Assembly: GCF_003383615.1 (NCBI RefSeq)
Contig: NZ_QNUL01000016.1
Span: 1-64,000, forward strand
Reading direction: 5' to 3'
Length of the DNA: 64,000 nucleotides
Source: Dyadobacter luteus
GTDB taxonomy: Bacteria > Bacteroidota > Bacteroidia > Cytophagales > Spirosomataceae
Under the pieces are notes generated by a model. It did not search any database and was not told the origin of the DNA. It saw nothing but the letters and a program-made list of their open reading frames with translations. Positions 27,556 through 36,538 of the stretch are shown here, piece after piece. A program made the position numbers and the translations under genes. Every line of letters starts with the position of its first letter. The stretch's first letter is position 1.

Positions 27556-28812
27556 TTATGCTTTTACCAATTCAAGAATAGTAATCTCAGGCAAAATCCC
27601 TACCCTTCCCGGATAACCCAGATAACCGAAGCCCCTGTTCACATAAAGATACTGGTTATTTTCCTCATACAAACCTGCCCATTGCTTATAGCGATACTGA
27701 ACAGGGCTCCATTTTAGTTTTCCGATTTCTACGCCAAACTGCATCCCGTGCGTATGACCCGCAAAAGCAATATCAATGTCTTTGTATTTAGGAAGCACCT
27801 GCGCCTGCCAGTGGCTCGGATCATGGGAAAGTAATATTTTTACAGGGTAATCTTCTGTGTTCTGGTAAGCCTTTTCCAGATTACCATATTTGGCAAAATT
27901 CCCCGCTCCCCAGTTCTGAATTCCGATCAACCCGATTTCTTCACCGTCCACCTTAACAGCGCGATTTTCGTCCAGCATCAGATTCCATCCAAGTAATTGA
28001 TGTGCTCTTTTCAAATCGTTAAGATTCTGCATTTTTTCCTGAGGAGTTGCCCATTGGAAATAATCTCCGTAATCGTGGTTTCCTAAAACCGAATGAACGC
28101 CCAGCGGTGCTTTTACTTTATCAAAAATATTGATGTAGTCCTTTACCTCGCTCGCACGGTCGTTTACCAGGTCACCTGTAAAAAAAGCAATATCCGGCTT
28201 TTCTTTCATGAGCATTTCAACCCCTCCTTTTACAGCTGTTTTGTTGAAAAAGCTTCCTGAATGAATATCCGAAAGTTGCGCTATCTTAATTCCATCAAAT
28301 TGTCTTGGCAAATTTGCCAGAGGAACACGTACTCTGCGAATCCTGTAATCATGTGCTCCTGATATAATTCCAAATGCAAAAGTTCCCATCAAACCAGCAC
28401 CCGCTACAACGGCTGTCTGCGCCAGAAATTCCGAACGCGGAATGGTTGGCTCGCCCATTACCGGAGAAGGAGTTGCCGCTGCCGGATAAAAGAAACTGAC
28501 AATCCATTGAAAAAAACGGCGTATATCATCAACGAGCAGCACCAGTACTGCAAGCAATTTGGACAAATAGGGAATGGCAATGAACGCAAATACGAAAGTG
28601 CGCGCGGTACGTCCGAAATAATCGGGCGGCAGCAGTTGCATGGCCACGTAAGCGACTAGAGTGAGTGCGGTGAAGATCCAGTAGGCACCTCCTATGTAGC
28701 GCTGGAGGCCGGGGGAAAAATTACGGATTGCTAATCGGAGTCCCTGCCACACATACCAGTCAATTGCAACAAGGATAAATGTCAGTAATATAAAGAAGAA
28801 TGCTCGGTTCAT
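27556..28812 (-). CDS. Membrane-anchored metallophosphoesterase
   Basis: A 418-residue protein with three or four N-terminal membrane helices (residues 1-110) and a calcineurin-like phosphoesterase domain from about 150. Metal and catalytic motifs are in order: QLSDIHSG, FTGDLVND, VLGNHDYG, LLSHDPSHW and FAGHTHGMQFG. This layout is that of the YkuE/LpxH-like outer-facing phosphoesterases; the substrate is unknown. An Arg-Arg pair is absent at the N-terminus, so no Tat signal is called. It stands alone. Confidence 0.88.
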   Translation of the reverse strand: MNRAFFFILLTFILVAIDWYVWQGLRLAIRNFSPGLQRYIGGAYWIFTALTLVAYVAMQLLPPDYFGRTARTFVFAFIAIPYLSKLLAVLVLLVDDIRRFFQWIVSFFYPAAATPSPVMGEPTIPRSEFLAQTAVVAGAGLMGTFAFGIISGAHDYRIRRVRVPLANLPRQFDGIKIAQLSDIHSGSFFNKTAVKGGVEMLMKEKPDIAFFTGDLVNDRASEVKDYINIFDKVKAPLGVHSVLGNHDYGDYFQWATPQEKMQNLNDLKRAHQLLGWNLMLDENRAVKVDGEEIGLIGIQNWGAGNFAKYGNLEKAYQNTEDYPVKILLSHDPSHWQAQVLPKYKDIDIAFAGHTHGMQFGVEIGKLKWSPVQYRYKQWAGLYEENNQYLYVNRGFGYLGYPGRVGILPEITILELVKA

Positions 28813-28960
28813 TTTAAAGAAAAAAATCTATGTATATCATTGCCTAACACTTACGTTTATTTTCCCGTTCACCGTCACATTCAATTCTGAAACCATCTTG
28901 CATAAGTGGTCGGAGAAGAGCTTCAAACGGAGAAAATACGGATGTAAATGGTAAAGTGCG

Positions 28961-28968
28961 TAAATTTG
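28961..28968 (+). promoter_or_regulatory. -7 box TAAATTTG for the 73-residue gene
   Basis: Exact TAnnTTTG on the plus strand, 43 bases before the ATG at 29012. No good -33 match. Confidence 0.35.
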
Positions 28969-29011
28969 TGCCGAAGGAAATATCACTGAGTATTGTTAAA
29001 CCGAATAGATT

Positions 29012-29233
29012 ATGCCCGAATTTGATTTCAAAAGATACCACATCAGATCTATGAACGCAGGTTCCGAACTGGAGCGCGCCGAAATAAACCAGGAATTGAA
29101 AGACTTGTATAGCAGCTTGTCCGAAGAGGACAAAGAAGCATTTAATATCCAATTGCAGAAGTTCCTTGCCACAGAAGTGGGGCGTATCAAGTCTGATTAC
29201 GAATCAGTACATGGTTTAAACCAGCCTAATTGA
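29012..29233 (+). CDS. Small cytoplasmic protein of unknown function
   Basis: A 73-residue acidic protein with two predicted amphipathic helices (SELERAEINQELKDLYSSLS and EEDKEAFNIQLQKFLATEV), no signal peptide and no cysteine. The reading frame is well balanced and fits a promoter box 43 bases upstream. Its last eight bases overlap the end of the convergent AlgH gene. Not recognised as a family with a known role. Confidence 0.65.
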   Translation: MPEFDFKRYHIRSMNAGSELERAEINQELKDLYSSLSEEDKEAFNIQLQKFLATEVGRIKSDYESVHGLNQPN

Positions 29234-29786
29234 GCCTCGGATCGGTAGGATAATGAGCAATGGAGCGGTATTCACCACCCATACTTCTTAATATTTCTCT
29301 CCAGAAATCTCCGGGGGGTGTATCAAAAATGAAGTCAGAGGATGTATTGGTGACAATCCAGGAATCCTGGCTCAACTCGTCCACAAGCTGTCCGGCACTC
29401 CATCCGGAATATCCTATAAAAAAACGCAGATCGTCCTGTAGTATGGTATTCATGTTGATGAGCGTTTGAAGATGCGCAAAATCTCCGCCCCAGAAAACAC
29501 CATCCATAATCTCGGCGCCTCCTGAAATAAGATCAGGACGCCGGTGAATAAAATGTAGCGTGTTTTTCTCCACCGGTCCTCCCAGGTGAAGTGGAATATC
29601 CTGATAGATTGTTTCTTCCAGCACATCACCTAAAAACAGATCTGTTACCTGATTCAGTACAAAGCCAAAACTTCCGGGAGATTCATGTTCACACATCAAT
29701 ATCACTCCCCTTTCAAAATTGGGATCTCCGAGAAAAGGTTTGGCAATCAGCAAGCTGCCTTTTGTAACAGATTTGGAAGATGGCAT
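29226..29786 (-). CDS. YqgE/AlgH family protein
   Basis: A 186-residue protein of the YqgE/AlgH family. The family features are LLIAKPFLGDPNFERGVILMCEHE near residues 12-35, LHLGGPVEKNTLHFIHRRPD and GYSGWSAGQLVDEL. Members are named for an effect on alginate expression in Pseudomonas, but the biochemical role is not established; the protein here is probably cytoplasmic and unlinked to alginate. It converges on the small protein at 29012 with an eight-base overlap. Confidence 0.9.
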   Translation of the reverse strand: MPSSKSVTKGSLLIAKPFLGDPNFERGVILMCEHESPGSFGFVLNQVTDLFLGDVLEETIYQDIPLHLGGPVEKNTLHFIHRRPDLISGGAEIMDGVFWGGDFAHLQTLINMNTILQDDLRFFIGYSGWSAGQLVDELSQDSWIVTNTSSDFIFDTPPGDFWREILRSMGGEYRSIAHYPTDPRLN

Positions 29787-29917
29787 AATCAGTAGAATAT
29801 GTTTAATTCATCAACTAAATATATTTAATTTCGGTAACATTTGTTAGTTTTCATTCATCACTCAACTGCTTTCAGAGCTCTGAAACAACTGTCACCGACA
29901 GATAACCAATAAAAATT

Positions 29918-30442
29918 ATGCCGTTAATTAAATCCGTTCGGGGAAAGAGTCCTGTCTTTGGCAGCGATTGCTGGTTTGCGGAAAATGCTACCATTGTAGG
30001 GGATGTAGAAATGGGAACAAATTGTACAGTTTGGTTCAATGCGGTAATACGCGGCGACGTCAACAGCATCCGGATCGGAAACTATTCCAATGTGCAGGAT
30101 GGTGCTGTAATTCATTGTACTTACCAGCGGTTTGCAACGACTATTGGTAATTATGTATCTGTCGCACACAACGCTATTGTTCATGGCTGCACCATTGAGG
30201 ATCACGTATTGATCGGAATGGGTTCTATCGTGATGGATGGCGCGGTAATAGGTACAGGCTCAATTGTGGCAGCCGGAGCAATTGTTACCCAGGGAACCAA
30301 AGTTCCGCCGGGCACCATTTATGCTGGCAATCCAGCCAGGTATCTGAAAGATGTTTCACCAGAATTAAATGCGGCTATTGATCGAACCGCGAATAACTAT
30401 ATTACCTATTCAGGTTGGTTCAAAGAGGAAGAACAAAGCTAG
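29918..30442 (+). CDS. Gamma-class carbonic anhydrase-like protein
   Basis: A 174-residue left-handed beta-helix protein of the gamma carbonic anhydrase/YrdA group. The three zinc-ligand positions are H66 (VIHCTY), H84 and H89 (VAHNAIVHG), with the five-residue spacing of Cam. The RGD motif (VIRGDVNSIRIG, residues 43-54) and hexapeptide repeats are intact. Whether it hydrates CO2 or acts as another transferase-like enzyme cannot be told; many YrdA-like members lack measured activity. Its last four bases overlap the end of the convergent DedA gene. Confidence 0.9.
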   Translation: MPLIKSVRGKSPVFGSDCWFAENATIVGDVEMGTNCTVWFNAVIRGDVNSIRIGNYSNVQDGAVIHCTYQRFATTIGNYVSVAHNAIVHGCTIEDHVLIGMGSIVMDGAVIGTGSIVAAGAIVTQGTKVPPGTIYAGNPARYLKDVSPELNAAIDRTANNYITYSGWFKEEEQS

Positions 30443-31068
30443 TTCACTTCCTTTCTTGCGTTCAGATAGGCCTTAATGACTGTGAAAGTTGTAATAGCAA
30501 GGAAGAAAAGAACGATGTATTCCACGTAGTTGACAATCCCAGGGAAGCGCTCACCGAACAGGTAACCTCCGCCTGTTAAAAGAAGTATCCAGATAGCTCC
30601 ACCGGAGACATTGTTGATTAGAAATGACACAAAAGGCATACGCACAAGCCCTGCCAAAATGGGAGCAAAAGTTCTCACGATCGGAAGAAAACGACTTACG
30701 ATCAAAGTTCTGCTCCCATATTTATCGAAATATTTTCTGGTAGTTTCGAGGTGCTTTTTCTTAAAAAACAGAGAATCCGGCCGGTTTTCGAACATATCTC
30801 CAAAATATTTCCCAAAAATATATCCTACCAGTGAGCCCAGAATCGCGGCAGTAATCATCGAAACCAGTAAAATTCCGATGGGTACGTCTAAAATGCCGGT
30901 ACCACAAAATACGCCCGCCAGAAAAACCAGATAGTCCCCTGGAAGAAAAAAAGCAAAAAACAGACCGTTTTCAGCAAAAACGATGAAGGTGATCACCAGT
31001 AACCCACCGGTACGGATGATCTCTTCAGAATTGAGTATATATTGAAAAAACTCTGTTATCGAATTCAT
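30439..31068 (-). CDS. DedA family membrane protein
   Basis: A 209-residue membrane protein of the DedA/SNARE-associated (VTT) family, proposed to act in undecaprenyl-phosphate or phospholipid flipping. The motifs FFLPGDYLVFLAGV and the FxRFxPxxRxxxPxxAG element (SRFLPIVRTFAPILAGLVRM, about residues 128-147) are present. It is one of two convergent genes at this junction and stands alone otherwise. Confidence 0.92.
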   Translation of the reverse strand: MNSITEFFQYILNSEEIIRTGGLLVITFIVFAENGLFFAFFLPGDYLVFLAGVFCGTGILDVPIGILLVSMITAAILGSLVGYIFGKYFGDMFENRPDSLFFKKKHLETTRKYFDKYGSRTLIVSRFLPIVRTFAPILAGLVRMPFVSFLINNVSGGAIWILLLTGGGYLFGERFPGIVNYVEYIVLFFLAITTFTVIKAYLNARKEVN

Positions 31069-31117
31069 ATTGTGAGGTATTATGGGTTAACTCTTTTTGC
31101 CGGCCAGTCGGAATTCA

Positions 31118-33001
31118 CTACAGATTTTCCGAAAGTTCCAGCCAACGCATTTCCTTCTCCGACTGGCTGCTCGTCAGTGCCTCAATTTCCATAGACCAGT
31201 TTGTCACTTCCACATGTGATCCTCCATTGTTGATCTTATCCAGTAACTGCGTCTTTTTCTTTTCAATCTGAGCCATTTCAGCCTCCAGCGTTTCCAATTC
31301 GCGCTGCTCTTTGAAACTCAGTTTCTTTTTTGCAGGTGCCTCAACTTTTGGAGCTGCTACTGGTGCAGCAACCGGTTCTGGCTTGGAAGCTTTTCCTGAT
31401 TCAGCGAGTTTTTTTTCTGCTTCCTGTATATCCTGATAGTCTCTCAGTTCAGTATAATTCCCCGGAAAATCACTGATACGCCCCTCTCCTTCAAATACGA
31501 AGATATGCTCTACAAGTCTGTCAAGGAAATACCTGTCGTGGGAAACGATGAGCAAACATCCTGAAAAATTAAAAAGGAACTCTTCCAGTACGTTCAACGT
31601 CGCGATATCCAGATCATTGGTAGGCTCATCCAGAATCAGGAAATTAGGCTGTTTGATCAATATCAGAAGAAGCTGTAATCTACGCTTTTCTCCTCCGCTC
31701 AACTTCGAAATAAAATCATATTGCTTGGACGGCGAGAACAAAAATGCCTGAAGCAGGTTCGTTACAGTTACCGTTTCTCCTGTACCGAGCTGAACGACTT
31801 CCGCCACATCTTTAACTATATCAATCACACGCTGACTTTCATTAAAAACAAGGTCAGACTGCTTGTAATAGCCAAACTGAACAGTTTCTCCGGTATCAAT
31901 TTTACCTGAATCCGGCTGCAACTCTCCCGTGATCATATTCAGCAGAGTCGATTTACCCATACCGTTTTGACCTACAATTCCGATTCTGTCACCTCTGCGG
32001 AAAGTATATTCGAAATTTTTGATCAGTTGGCGGTCACCAAATCCTTTGCTGACGTTCTCCATCTCAATGATCTTACTTCCCAATCTTGAAGTACGAACAT
32101 TGAGCTCCATCTGTACATCAAACTTTTTCTGGCTCGCTTTTTCCTTCAGTTCTTCAAAAGCATCTACCCGGTATTTTGCCTTCGTTCCCCTCGCCTTAGG
32201 CTGACGACGGATCCAATCCAGCTCCTTACGCATCAGGTTTCTTGCTTTCTCAATACCCGCAGCTTCCATTTCTTCACGCTCAGCCTTCTTTTCAAGGAAA
32301 TAAGAATAATTCCCTTTATAGCTATACGCCGATCCGTGATCCAATTCCAGTACCTGATTACATACGGTATCCAGAAAGTATCTGTCGTGTGTTACAACAA
32401 GAATGGTGGTATTTGAAGTATTGAGATATTCTTCCAACCATTCTACTGTTGCCAGGTCAAGGTGGTTGGTTGGTTCATCAAGAATCAACAACTCCGGATC
32501 TTCAAGAAGAATTTTTGCCAAAGCTACCCGCTTACGTTGTCCTCCGGAAAGGGTTCCGTACAGATTTTCAGTGTTATGTATGCCCAGTCTTCCCAAAACC
32601 TCTTTCGTTCTGTATTCAAAATCCCAGGCATTGTACTTGTCCATATCCTCCATTACGGACGCCAGTTCGTCGTGGTTATCCGTTTCGATAGCGTGCTCAT
32701 ATTTTTTTACAGTCTGAGCTACAGGATTATTAGACGAAAATATCACTTCCAGAATTGGCAATGTCTCATCGAAAGCAGGACTTTGATCCAGATATCCTAC
32801 CCGAATATCCTTCCGTATACTCACAGATCCTTCGTCTGTAGGAATCTTTCCCGTGAGTATGTTGAGAAATGTTGTCTTACCGGTTCCGTTTGTTCCGATT
32901 AATGCAATTTTGTCTCCTCTGCTGATACCAAAACTTATATTTTTAAACAGCCATCTATCTCCGAAAGACTTGGCAACATTTTCTGCTGAAAGGTAATTCA
33001 T
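31118..33001 (-). CDS. ABC-F family ATPase (Uup-like)
   Basis: A soluble 627-residue protein with two ABC domains and no membrane helix, starting at the ATG at 33001; a TTG two codons earlier is not preferred. Domain 1: GTNGTGKTT, LSGGQRKRVALAK, LLILDEPTNHLD. Domain 2: GQNGMGKST, LSGGEKRRLQLL, FLILDEPTNDLD. A C-terminal coiled coil follows an Ala/Pro/Lys-rich linker, as in Uup. ABC-F proteins act on ribosomes; the exact role, housekeeping or drug protection, cannot be read from sequence, though the Uup-like tail favours housekeeping. Confidence 0.92.
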   Translation of the reverse strand: MNYLSAENVAKSFGDRWLFKNISFGISRGDKIALIGTNGTGKTTFLNILTGKIPTDEGSVSIRKDIRVGYLDQSPAFDETLPILEVIFSSNNPVAQTVKKYEHAIETDNHDELASVMEDMDKYNAWDFEYRTKEVLGRLGIHNTENLYGTLSGGQRKRVALAKILLEDPELLILDEPTNHLDLATVEWLEEYLNTSNTTILVVTHDRYFLDTVCNQVLELDHGSAYSYKGNYSYFLEKKAEREEMEAAGIEKARNLMRKELDWIRRQPKARGTKAKYRVDAFEELKEKASQKKFDVQMELNVRTSRLGSKIIEMENVSKGFGDRQLIKNFEYTFRRGDRIGIVGQNGMGKSTLLNMITGELQPDSGKIDTGETVQFGYYKQSDLVFNESQRVIDIVKDVAEVVQLGTGETVTVTNLLQAFLFSPSKQYDFISKLSGGEKRRLQLLLILIKQPNFLILDEPTNDLDIATLNVLEEFLFNFSGCLLIVSHDRYFLDRLVEHIFVFEGEGRISDFPGNYTELRDYQDIQEAEKKLAESGKASKPEPVAAPVAAPKVEAPAKKKLSFKEQRELETLEAEMAQIEKKKTQLLDKINNGGSHVEVTNWSMEIEALTSSQSEKEMRWLELSENL

Positions 33002-33025
33002 AATCAATTTTATAATTCTGTGTCA

Positions 33026-33033
33026 CAAAGTTA
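33026..33033 (-). promoter_or_regulatory. -7 box TAACTTTG for the ABC-F gene
   Basis: Exact TAnnTTTG on the minus strand, about 25 bases upstream of the ATG at 33001, giving a leader of about 20 bases. It supports the ATG over a distant upstream start. Confidence 0.45.
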
Positions 33034-33138
33034 GAACAGATATTAAACATCAGAGAAAAAATTCGGTTTCATACGGTAAATAACATAATATTGCTCCTTC
33101 TATTTTGTTATAATGTTCCATAGAACGCATTGTTAATC

Positions 33139-34122
33139 ATGTACAAAAAATTCCTTTACCTAATCCCATCTCTGATCTTCTCTAATGCCATTGCCCAAAA
33201 AGCTGATTTCAAAAATTACACGCAAAAAATTGGTGGTAGCGCTCAGGTTTATGATATGGTAGCAATTCCCGCTGGAGAGTATACCATGGGGAGCCCCAAA
33301 ACTGAAAAGAATCGTCGTGACGATGAAGGGCCTCAGCACAAAGTAAAAATTGAACCTTTCTGGATTGGCAGGTATGAAGTGATCTGGGATATATATGATT
33401 TGTACGCTTTCAAAAATATGGAAAAGGAAATGGCCTTGCGCCATCCGGATCCTGAAAAAAGCGTTGCCAAAACGGATGCAAGTACAAGACCTAGTCCTCC
33501 TTATGTAGACATGTCGTTCGGTATGGGTCGTGCCGGCTACCCCGCAATTAACATGACACAATATGCGGCCATTCATTTCTGCAAATGGCTCTATGAAAAA
33601 ACAGGCATTTTCTACCGACTTCCTACAGAGGCTGAATGGGAATATGCTTGTCGTGCAGGAAGTACTACTGCGTACTCATTTGGAGACGATGCCTCAAAGT
33701 TGGGAGAATATGCCTGGTTCACTAAAAACAGTGATGCTTCCTACAAAAAAATCGGACAGAAGAAACCAAATGCATGGGGACTATACGACATGCATGGTAA
33801 TGTAATGGAATGGACGCTGGATCAGTACATACCTGATTATTATGCTAAAAAGCCGAAAGGAGAAGCTTTTGCACCCGTAACAGAATTATATCCAACCTCA
33901 GCCAGAGGAGGCTCATGGGATGACGAACCGGATAATCTGAGAAGTGCAGCGCGTACTCCATCAAAGCCTGAATGGAAAGTTCTGGATCCGCAACTGCCAA
34001 AAAGCGAATGGTGGATGACAAGCGCCTCTTTTGTGGGATTCCGTTTGGTACGACCTGTCAAAGTACCTTCTCCTGAAGAAATTAAGGCGTATTACAATCC
34101 AACACTGATTGAAGATTATTGA
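33139..34122 (+). CDS. Exported FGE-sulfatase-domain protein lacking the catalytic cysteines
   Basis: A 327-residue protein, starting at the ATG at 33139 (a TTG three codons upstream is not preferred). A signal peptide (cleaved after AIAQ) precedes a formylglycine-generating-enzyme fold (PF03781 type) with YTMGSP, PPYVDMSFGMGRAGYPA, RLPTEAEWEYACRAG, GLYDMHGNVMEWTLD and ARGGSWDDEPDNLRSAAR. True FGE has two catalytic Cys in the stretch after RGGS; here there are none, so formylglycine formation is unlikely. It lies 32 bases ahead of a Gfo/Idh/MocA gene and is probably co-transcribed with it. Role unknown; FGE-like domains also serve as binding or lipid-type scaffolds. Confidence 0.85.
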   Translation: MYKKFLYLIPSLIFSNAIAQKADFKNYTQKIGGSAQVYDMVAIPAGEYTMGSPKTEKNRRDDEGPQHKVKIEPFWIGRYEVIWDIYDLYAFKNMEKEMALRHPDPEKSVAKTDASTRPSPPYVDMSFGMGRAGYPAINMTQYAAIHFCKWLYEKTGIFYRLPTEAEWEYACRAGSTTAYSFGDDASKLGEYAWFTKNSDASYKKIGQKKPNAWGLYDMHGNVMEWTLDQYIPDYYAKKPKGEAFAPVTELYPTSARGGSWDDEPDNLRSAARTPSKPEWKVLDPQLPKSEWWMTSASFVGFRLVRPVKVPSPEEIKAYYNPTLIEDY

Positions 34123-34154
34123 AAAACCTAAATAACTCTTAATCCCTGATAATT

Positions 34155-35498
34155 ATGGAACAAAATCGACGTGATTTCCTTAAAGTTTCCAGTCTGTTTG
34201 CCGGAACCGCTTTATTGAATCCTTTGAAAGGACACGGCTTTAACAGCGCTGTGGACGAAACAATTAAAGTAGCACTTATCGGATGCGGTGGGCGCGGAAC
34301 AGGAGCTGCGGCTCAGGCTTTGAGCACTTCGCAAAATGTCCAGATCGTTGCTATGGCCGATGCATTCAAGGACAGACTTGATCAGGCATATAACAGTCTG
34401 ACTCAAAAGAAATATAAAAATGCAGCTGGAGCTGCTGTGGATACCAAATTGAAAGTGAATGTACCCGACGATCGTAAGTTCGTAGGTTTTGATGCTTTCA
34501 AAAAAGCCATAGCTCTAAAGGATGTAGATGTTGTAATTCTTGCAACACCTCCTGGCTTCCGCCCATCTCATTTTGAAGAGGCAGTAAAAAACAACAAGCA
34601 TATATTTATGGAAAAACCGGTTGCGACAGATGCACCGGGAATCCGTAAAGTGCTTCAGGTTGCCGAAGAGGCTAAAAAGAAAAAACTGAATGTTGTTGTT
34701 GGTCTACAGCGTCACTATCAAAATAACTATCTGCAGGCGATTAAGAGGATTCAGGATGGAGCTATAGGTGATATAGTTGGCGGACAGGTTTACTGGGTTG
34801 GTAACAGTCCATGGATGAAAGAACGCCAGGCTAACCAAACTGAAATGGAATACCAAATGAGAAACTGGTATTACTTCAACTGGCTTTGCGGCGACCACAT
34901 TTCTGAGCAGCACGTACACAATATCGACGTAGCCAACTGGGTGAAAGGCAGCTATCCTGTGTCTATTCAGGGAACAGGCGGACGCCAGGTACGTACCGGA
35001 AAAGCATATGGAGAGATTTTCGATCACCACATACTTGATATGGTTTATGCTGATGGAACTACCATATCCAGCCAGTGCCGCCAGTTCGAGGGTACGTGGA
35101 ACCGTGTGGACGAAGCATTCGTAGGAACGAAAGGACGCATTGATAGCTTTGATGGAAACAAAACAATCCTGAAAGACTATAAAGGTGGCGTGATTTATCA
35201 GCACGACGCCAAAGGAGACGGTAATCCATATCAGGTAGAGCACGATGAGTTGTTTGCAGCGCTTGCGAAAGGAGAATATAAATTTGCAGATGCTGAAAAC
35301 GCTGCCAAGAGTACAATGACCGCTATTATGGGTCGTATGGCAACCTATTCAGGAAAGCTGATTACATGGGACGAAGCACTTAATTCGGACATCAATCTGT
35401 TCCCTGACAAGCTTGCATGGGATGCGAATCCCAAAATTTTGCCAGGTGCCGATGGATTATATCCTGTAGCGGTACCGGGTAAAACCGTGGTTATCTAA
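34155..35498 (+). CDS. Gfo/Idh/MocA family oxidoreductase with Tat signal
   Basis: A 447-residue protein. The N-terminus has NRRDFLKVSSLFAG, a twin-arginine signal, so it is exported folded with its cofactor. The NAD(P) Rossmann motif VALIGCGGRGTGAA follows near residues 36-50, and EKPVATD, typical of the Gfo/Idh/MocA superfamily, is near residue 155. The substrate is a sugar or sugar-like polyol by family knowledge, not known here. It follows the FGE-like gene and may work with it in a periplasmic pathway; a terminator at 35519-35550 ends the unit. Confidence 0.88.
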   Translation: MEQNRRDFLKVSSLFAGTALLNPLKGHGFNSAVDETIKVALIGCGGRGTGAAAQALSTSQNVQIVAMADAFKDRLDQAYNSLTQKKYKNAAGAAVDTKLKVNVPDDRKFVGFDAFKKAIALKDVDVVILATPPGFRPSHFEEAVKNNKHIFMEKPVATDAPGIRKVLQVAEEAKKKKLNVVVGLQRHYQNNYLQAIKRIQDGAIGDIVGGQVYWVGNSPWMKERQANQTEMEYQMRNWYYFNWLCGDHISEQHVHNIDVANWVKGSYPVSIQGTGGRQVRTGKAYGEIFDHHILDMVYADGTTISSQCRQFEGTWNRVDEAFVGTKGRIDSFDGNKTILKDYKGGVIYQHDAKGDGNPYQVEHDELFAALAKGEYKFADAENAAKSTMTAIMGRMATYSGKLITWDEALNSDINLFPDKLAWDANPKILPGADGLYPVAVPGKTVVI

Positions 35499-35518
35499 CA
35501 CCAGCAAGTATTATAAAG

Positions 35519-35550
35519 AACCGGAGGCATTAGCATGTTTCCGGTTTTTT
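35519..35550 (+). terminator. Terminator after the Gfo/Idh/MocA gene
   Basis: AACCGGA / TCCGGTT stem of seven bases, a 14-base loop and a run of six T residues on the plus strand. Its T-run overlaps the stop codon of the convergent apbE gene. Confidence 0.75.
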
Positions 35551-36538
35551 ATTGAATTGTATTCCAACTCTGCTCTTTGCCGTCTTTCTGCTCAACCAGC
35601 CACACTTTGTTATCAGGAAATTTGTTCAGGTACTTCTTTCCCTTTTTTATTCCTGATACGCTAAAGGCCGTAGCCAAAGCATCCGCTTCTGTAGCATTTG
35701 GAGAAATGACTGTGGTACGAAGATGGAATAGCAGCCCTATTCCTGTTTTCGGATCAACAATGTGAGAGTACTTTTTGCCTTCATACTCCAGATAGCGATA
35801 AGTCGGACCTGAAGTTGCTATACCTACGTTTGAATAAGTGATCGTTTGAATAGAATCTCTTCCCGTGGAAATTACGATCTTCCAGCCATCCTCACCGGGA
35901 GGCGGATCCATCAGCGCAAGTTTACCTCCTGCATCTATCATGGCACTGGTAATTCCAAATTGCTTTAAGACCTTTACTGCTTCATCGGCAGCAAATCCCT
36001 TACCCAATCCTCCGATATCAAGGCGCATCCCTTTTTTCAAAAGCCTGATCCTTGTCGAATTTTTATCAAAATGAATATTCTTATACCCCGTTTTGGCCAG
36101 GGCTTCACTGATCACCTTTTTTTCAGGGAGATACCCCTTTCTGGTTGCTCGCCGCCATTCCTGTACAATCGGCCCCAGGGTGGCATCAAAAGCACCATCT
36201 GTCTTTCTGCTGATGTCATCTGATATAGACAGAATATCAAAAAGGTCTTTACTGACAGAAAGCCAGTTTTCCGAACCGGATTGCGCTGAAATATGATTGA
36301 TTTCGCTATCATCTCTGTAATCGCTCAGAGAAGCATTCAGGTCTTCTATTCTTTTGAAAGCACTTTCAGCAGCAAGATTAGCCAAAGAGTCATTTGGGGC
36401 ATATAAGATGATTTTGAAAGGGGATCCCATCAGTCCCCTTTCAAAAGTATATCTGCTTTGTGAAAAGCAATTTAACGCCAATAAACAGCTTAACGAAAGC
36501 AGTAGAGAAATCCGGCATTTGAGCTGCCCGATGATCAT
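35549..36538 (-). CDS. apbE: FAD:protein FMN transferase
   Basis: Exported ApbE-type enzyme, 329 residues, that attaches FMN to Thr or Ser of target proteins outside the cytoplasm. A signal peptide (residues 1-27) ends NCFSQ. Core motifs are GGLGKGFAADEAV, DAGGKLALMDPP, ATSGPTYRYLEYEGKKYSHIVDPKTG split across a loop, and TEADALATAFSV. It begins with a four-base ATGA overlap with the aroC stop. No obvious flavinylated partner such as RNF or NQR is in the window. Confidence 0.92.
   Translation of the reverse strand: MIIGQLKCRISLLLSLSCLLALNCFSQSRYTFERGLMGSPFKIILYAPNDSLANLAAESAFKRIEDLNASLSDYRDDSEINHISAQSGSENWLSVSKDLFDILSISDDISRKTDGAFDATLGPIVQEWRRATRKGYLPEKKVISEALAKTGYKNIHFDKNSTRIRLLKKGMRLDIGGLGKGFAADEAVKVLKQFGITSAMIDAGGKLALMDPPPGEDGWKIVISTGRDSIQTITYSNVGIATSGPTYRYLEYEGKKYSHIVDPKTGIGLLFHLRTTVISPNATEADALATAFSVSGIKKGKKYLNKFPDNKVWLVEQKDGKEQSWNTIQ

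Noticed and set aside
28844..29152. A 102-codon minus-strand ORF opposite the 73-residue gene
   Set aside because: The plus-strand small gene has a better promoter position and balanced composition; the minus frame has no features.
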